5,610 nt of DNA from Bifidobacteriaceae bacterium (lineage in GTDB: Bacteria; Actinomycetota; Actinomycetes; Actinomycetales; WQXJ01), in NCBI GenBank assembly GCA_031278075.1, contig JAITLE010000218.1, forward strand, positions 1 to 5,610. The letters run 5' to 3'. The notes under the pieces are model-generated. The model saw only the letters and a list, made by a program, of their open reading frames with translations. It was not told where the DNA came from and ran no database searches. Positions 5,020 through 5,610 of the stretch are shown here, piece by piece (the stretch's first letter is position 1; the number at the start of each line of letters is the position of its first letter). Position numbers and translations under genes: made by a program.

Positions 5020-5610
5020 GTGACATTCGAGATTCGCACGCTAAACGCCATCAGCCAGGCCGCGCTTGGGCAATTGCCCAAGGAGCTGTACACGGTCGGC
5101 TCTGACGTGTCCCGGCCGGACGCGATCATTCTGCGGTCCGCCAACCTCCATGGCGTCGAGATCCCGCCGTCGTTGCTCGCTGTGGCACGCGCCGGCGCGG
5201 GTGTCAACAACATCCCGATCGCGGAATACTCAAAACGCGGCATCCCGGTGTTCAACACTCCCGGCTCCAACGCGAACGCGGTCAAGGAGCTGGTGGTGGC
5301 GGCTATTTTCTTGGCGGCGCGGAATATCATCCCGGCGGCGGCCTTCGCGCACCGCCTGCGCGGCGTCGCCGCCGAGATGGACAAGGCCGTCGAAGCGGGT
5401 AAGAAGGCCTTTGTGGGCTTTGAGCTGCCGGGACGGCGGCTGGGTGTGATCGGTCTGGGGGCGATCGGCGTCGAGGTGGCGAACGCCGCGTCCGGGCTCG
5501 GGATGCGGGTGATGGGCTACGACCCGGCTGTCACCGTGGAGCACGCCTGGAAGCTGTCGAGTTCTGTGGAACGGGTCACCAACCTGGAGCAGCTGCTGAA
5601 GCGGGCCGAC
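5020..5610 (+). CDS. serA: D-3-phosphoglycerate dehydrogenase, N-terminal part (cut by window edge)
   Basis: Reading from GTG at 5020 gives 197 open residues up to the window end. The enzyme oxidises 3-phosphoglycerate to 3-phosphohydroxypyruvate with NAD, the first and committed step of serine synthesis, supplying SerC. Visible: MTFEIRTLNAISQAALGQLP start, ARAGAGVNNIPI (56-67, substrate/active-site region), FNTPGSNANAVKEL (78-91), the NAD-binding LGVIGLGAIG (GxGxxG at 145-150) and YDP with D168 for the NAD ribose. The catalytic Arg, Glu and His lie beyond the edge, as would any ACT domain. The text closely follows the short (about 390-residue) clostridial-type enzymes, not the long mycobacterial SerA. 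The GTG is preceded by AAGGGG (5004-5009), inside the serC end, and lies 7 bp after the serC stop. Confidence 0.95.
   Translation, partial: MTFEIRTLNAISQAALGQLPKELYTVGSDVSRPDAIILRSANLHGVEIPPSLLAVARAGAGVNNIPIAEYSKRGIPVFNTPGSNANAVKELVVAAIFLAARNIIPAAAFAHRLRGVAAEMDKAVEAGKKAFVGFELPGRRLGVIGLGAIGVEVANAASGLGMRVMGYDPAVTVEHAWKLSSSVERVTNLEQLLKRAD

Noticed and set aside
4449..5384. Minus-strand open frame of about 310 codons opposite serC and serA
   Set aside because: Antisense of two firmly identified genes, low-complexity translation with no recognisable domain.

Overview
The window is GC-rich chromosomal DNA that looks actinobacterial. The grounds are a short (about 95 nt) SRP RNA gene directly upstream of dnaX, two genes whose -10-like hexamer sits 6-7 nt before the start codon (a leaderless arrangement common in Actinobacteria), an RraA closely resembling actinobacterial ones, and a Pro/Gln-rich single-pass membrane protein of a typical actinobacterial type. 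The order or family cannot be fixed from this sequence alone. The gene content is mostly housekeeping and central metabolism. I saw no phage, insertion sequence, CRISPR, toxin-antitoxin or other defence-like system.

Layout, left to right. Positions 1-152 (minus) hold the first 50 codons of dnaX, cut by the window edge at the Walker A motif. Positions 153-471 carry no protein gene but contain the SRP 4.5S RNA gene (minus, about 316-409) and a G-rich, directly repeated stretch between it and dnaX. rraA (472-942, plus) is divergent from the SRP RNA. Next comes a gene for a membrane-anchored protein with a cytoplasmic Gln/Pro/Gly repeat tail and a small extracytoplasmic domain (1058-1837, plus). 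It converges on nagB (1897-2682, minus), glucosamine-6-phosphate deaminase. A 161-bp divergent promoter region with a perfect 7-bp-arm inverted repeat separates nagB from a cytoplasmic CE7 acetyl esterase gene (2844-3812, plus). The right end is the serine-biosynthesis pair serC (3930-5012) and serA (5020 to the window edge), both plus, 7 bp apart and probably one operon.

Functionally there are three themes. dnaX and SRP RNA belong to replication and protein targeting. The nagB/CE7 pair suggests use of amino sugars and acetylated sugars, possibly under shared control. serC-serA encode two of the three steps from 3-phosphoglycerate to serine. The most noticeable oddity is that SerC and SerA both look like the versions common in Firmicutes/Gram-negatives rather than the mycobacterial ones. 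The membrane protein at 1058-1837 is the only gene of unknown function. No new biological system is evident, and the findings below are scored with that in mind.
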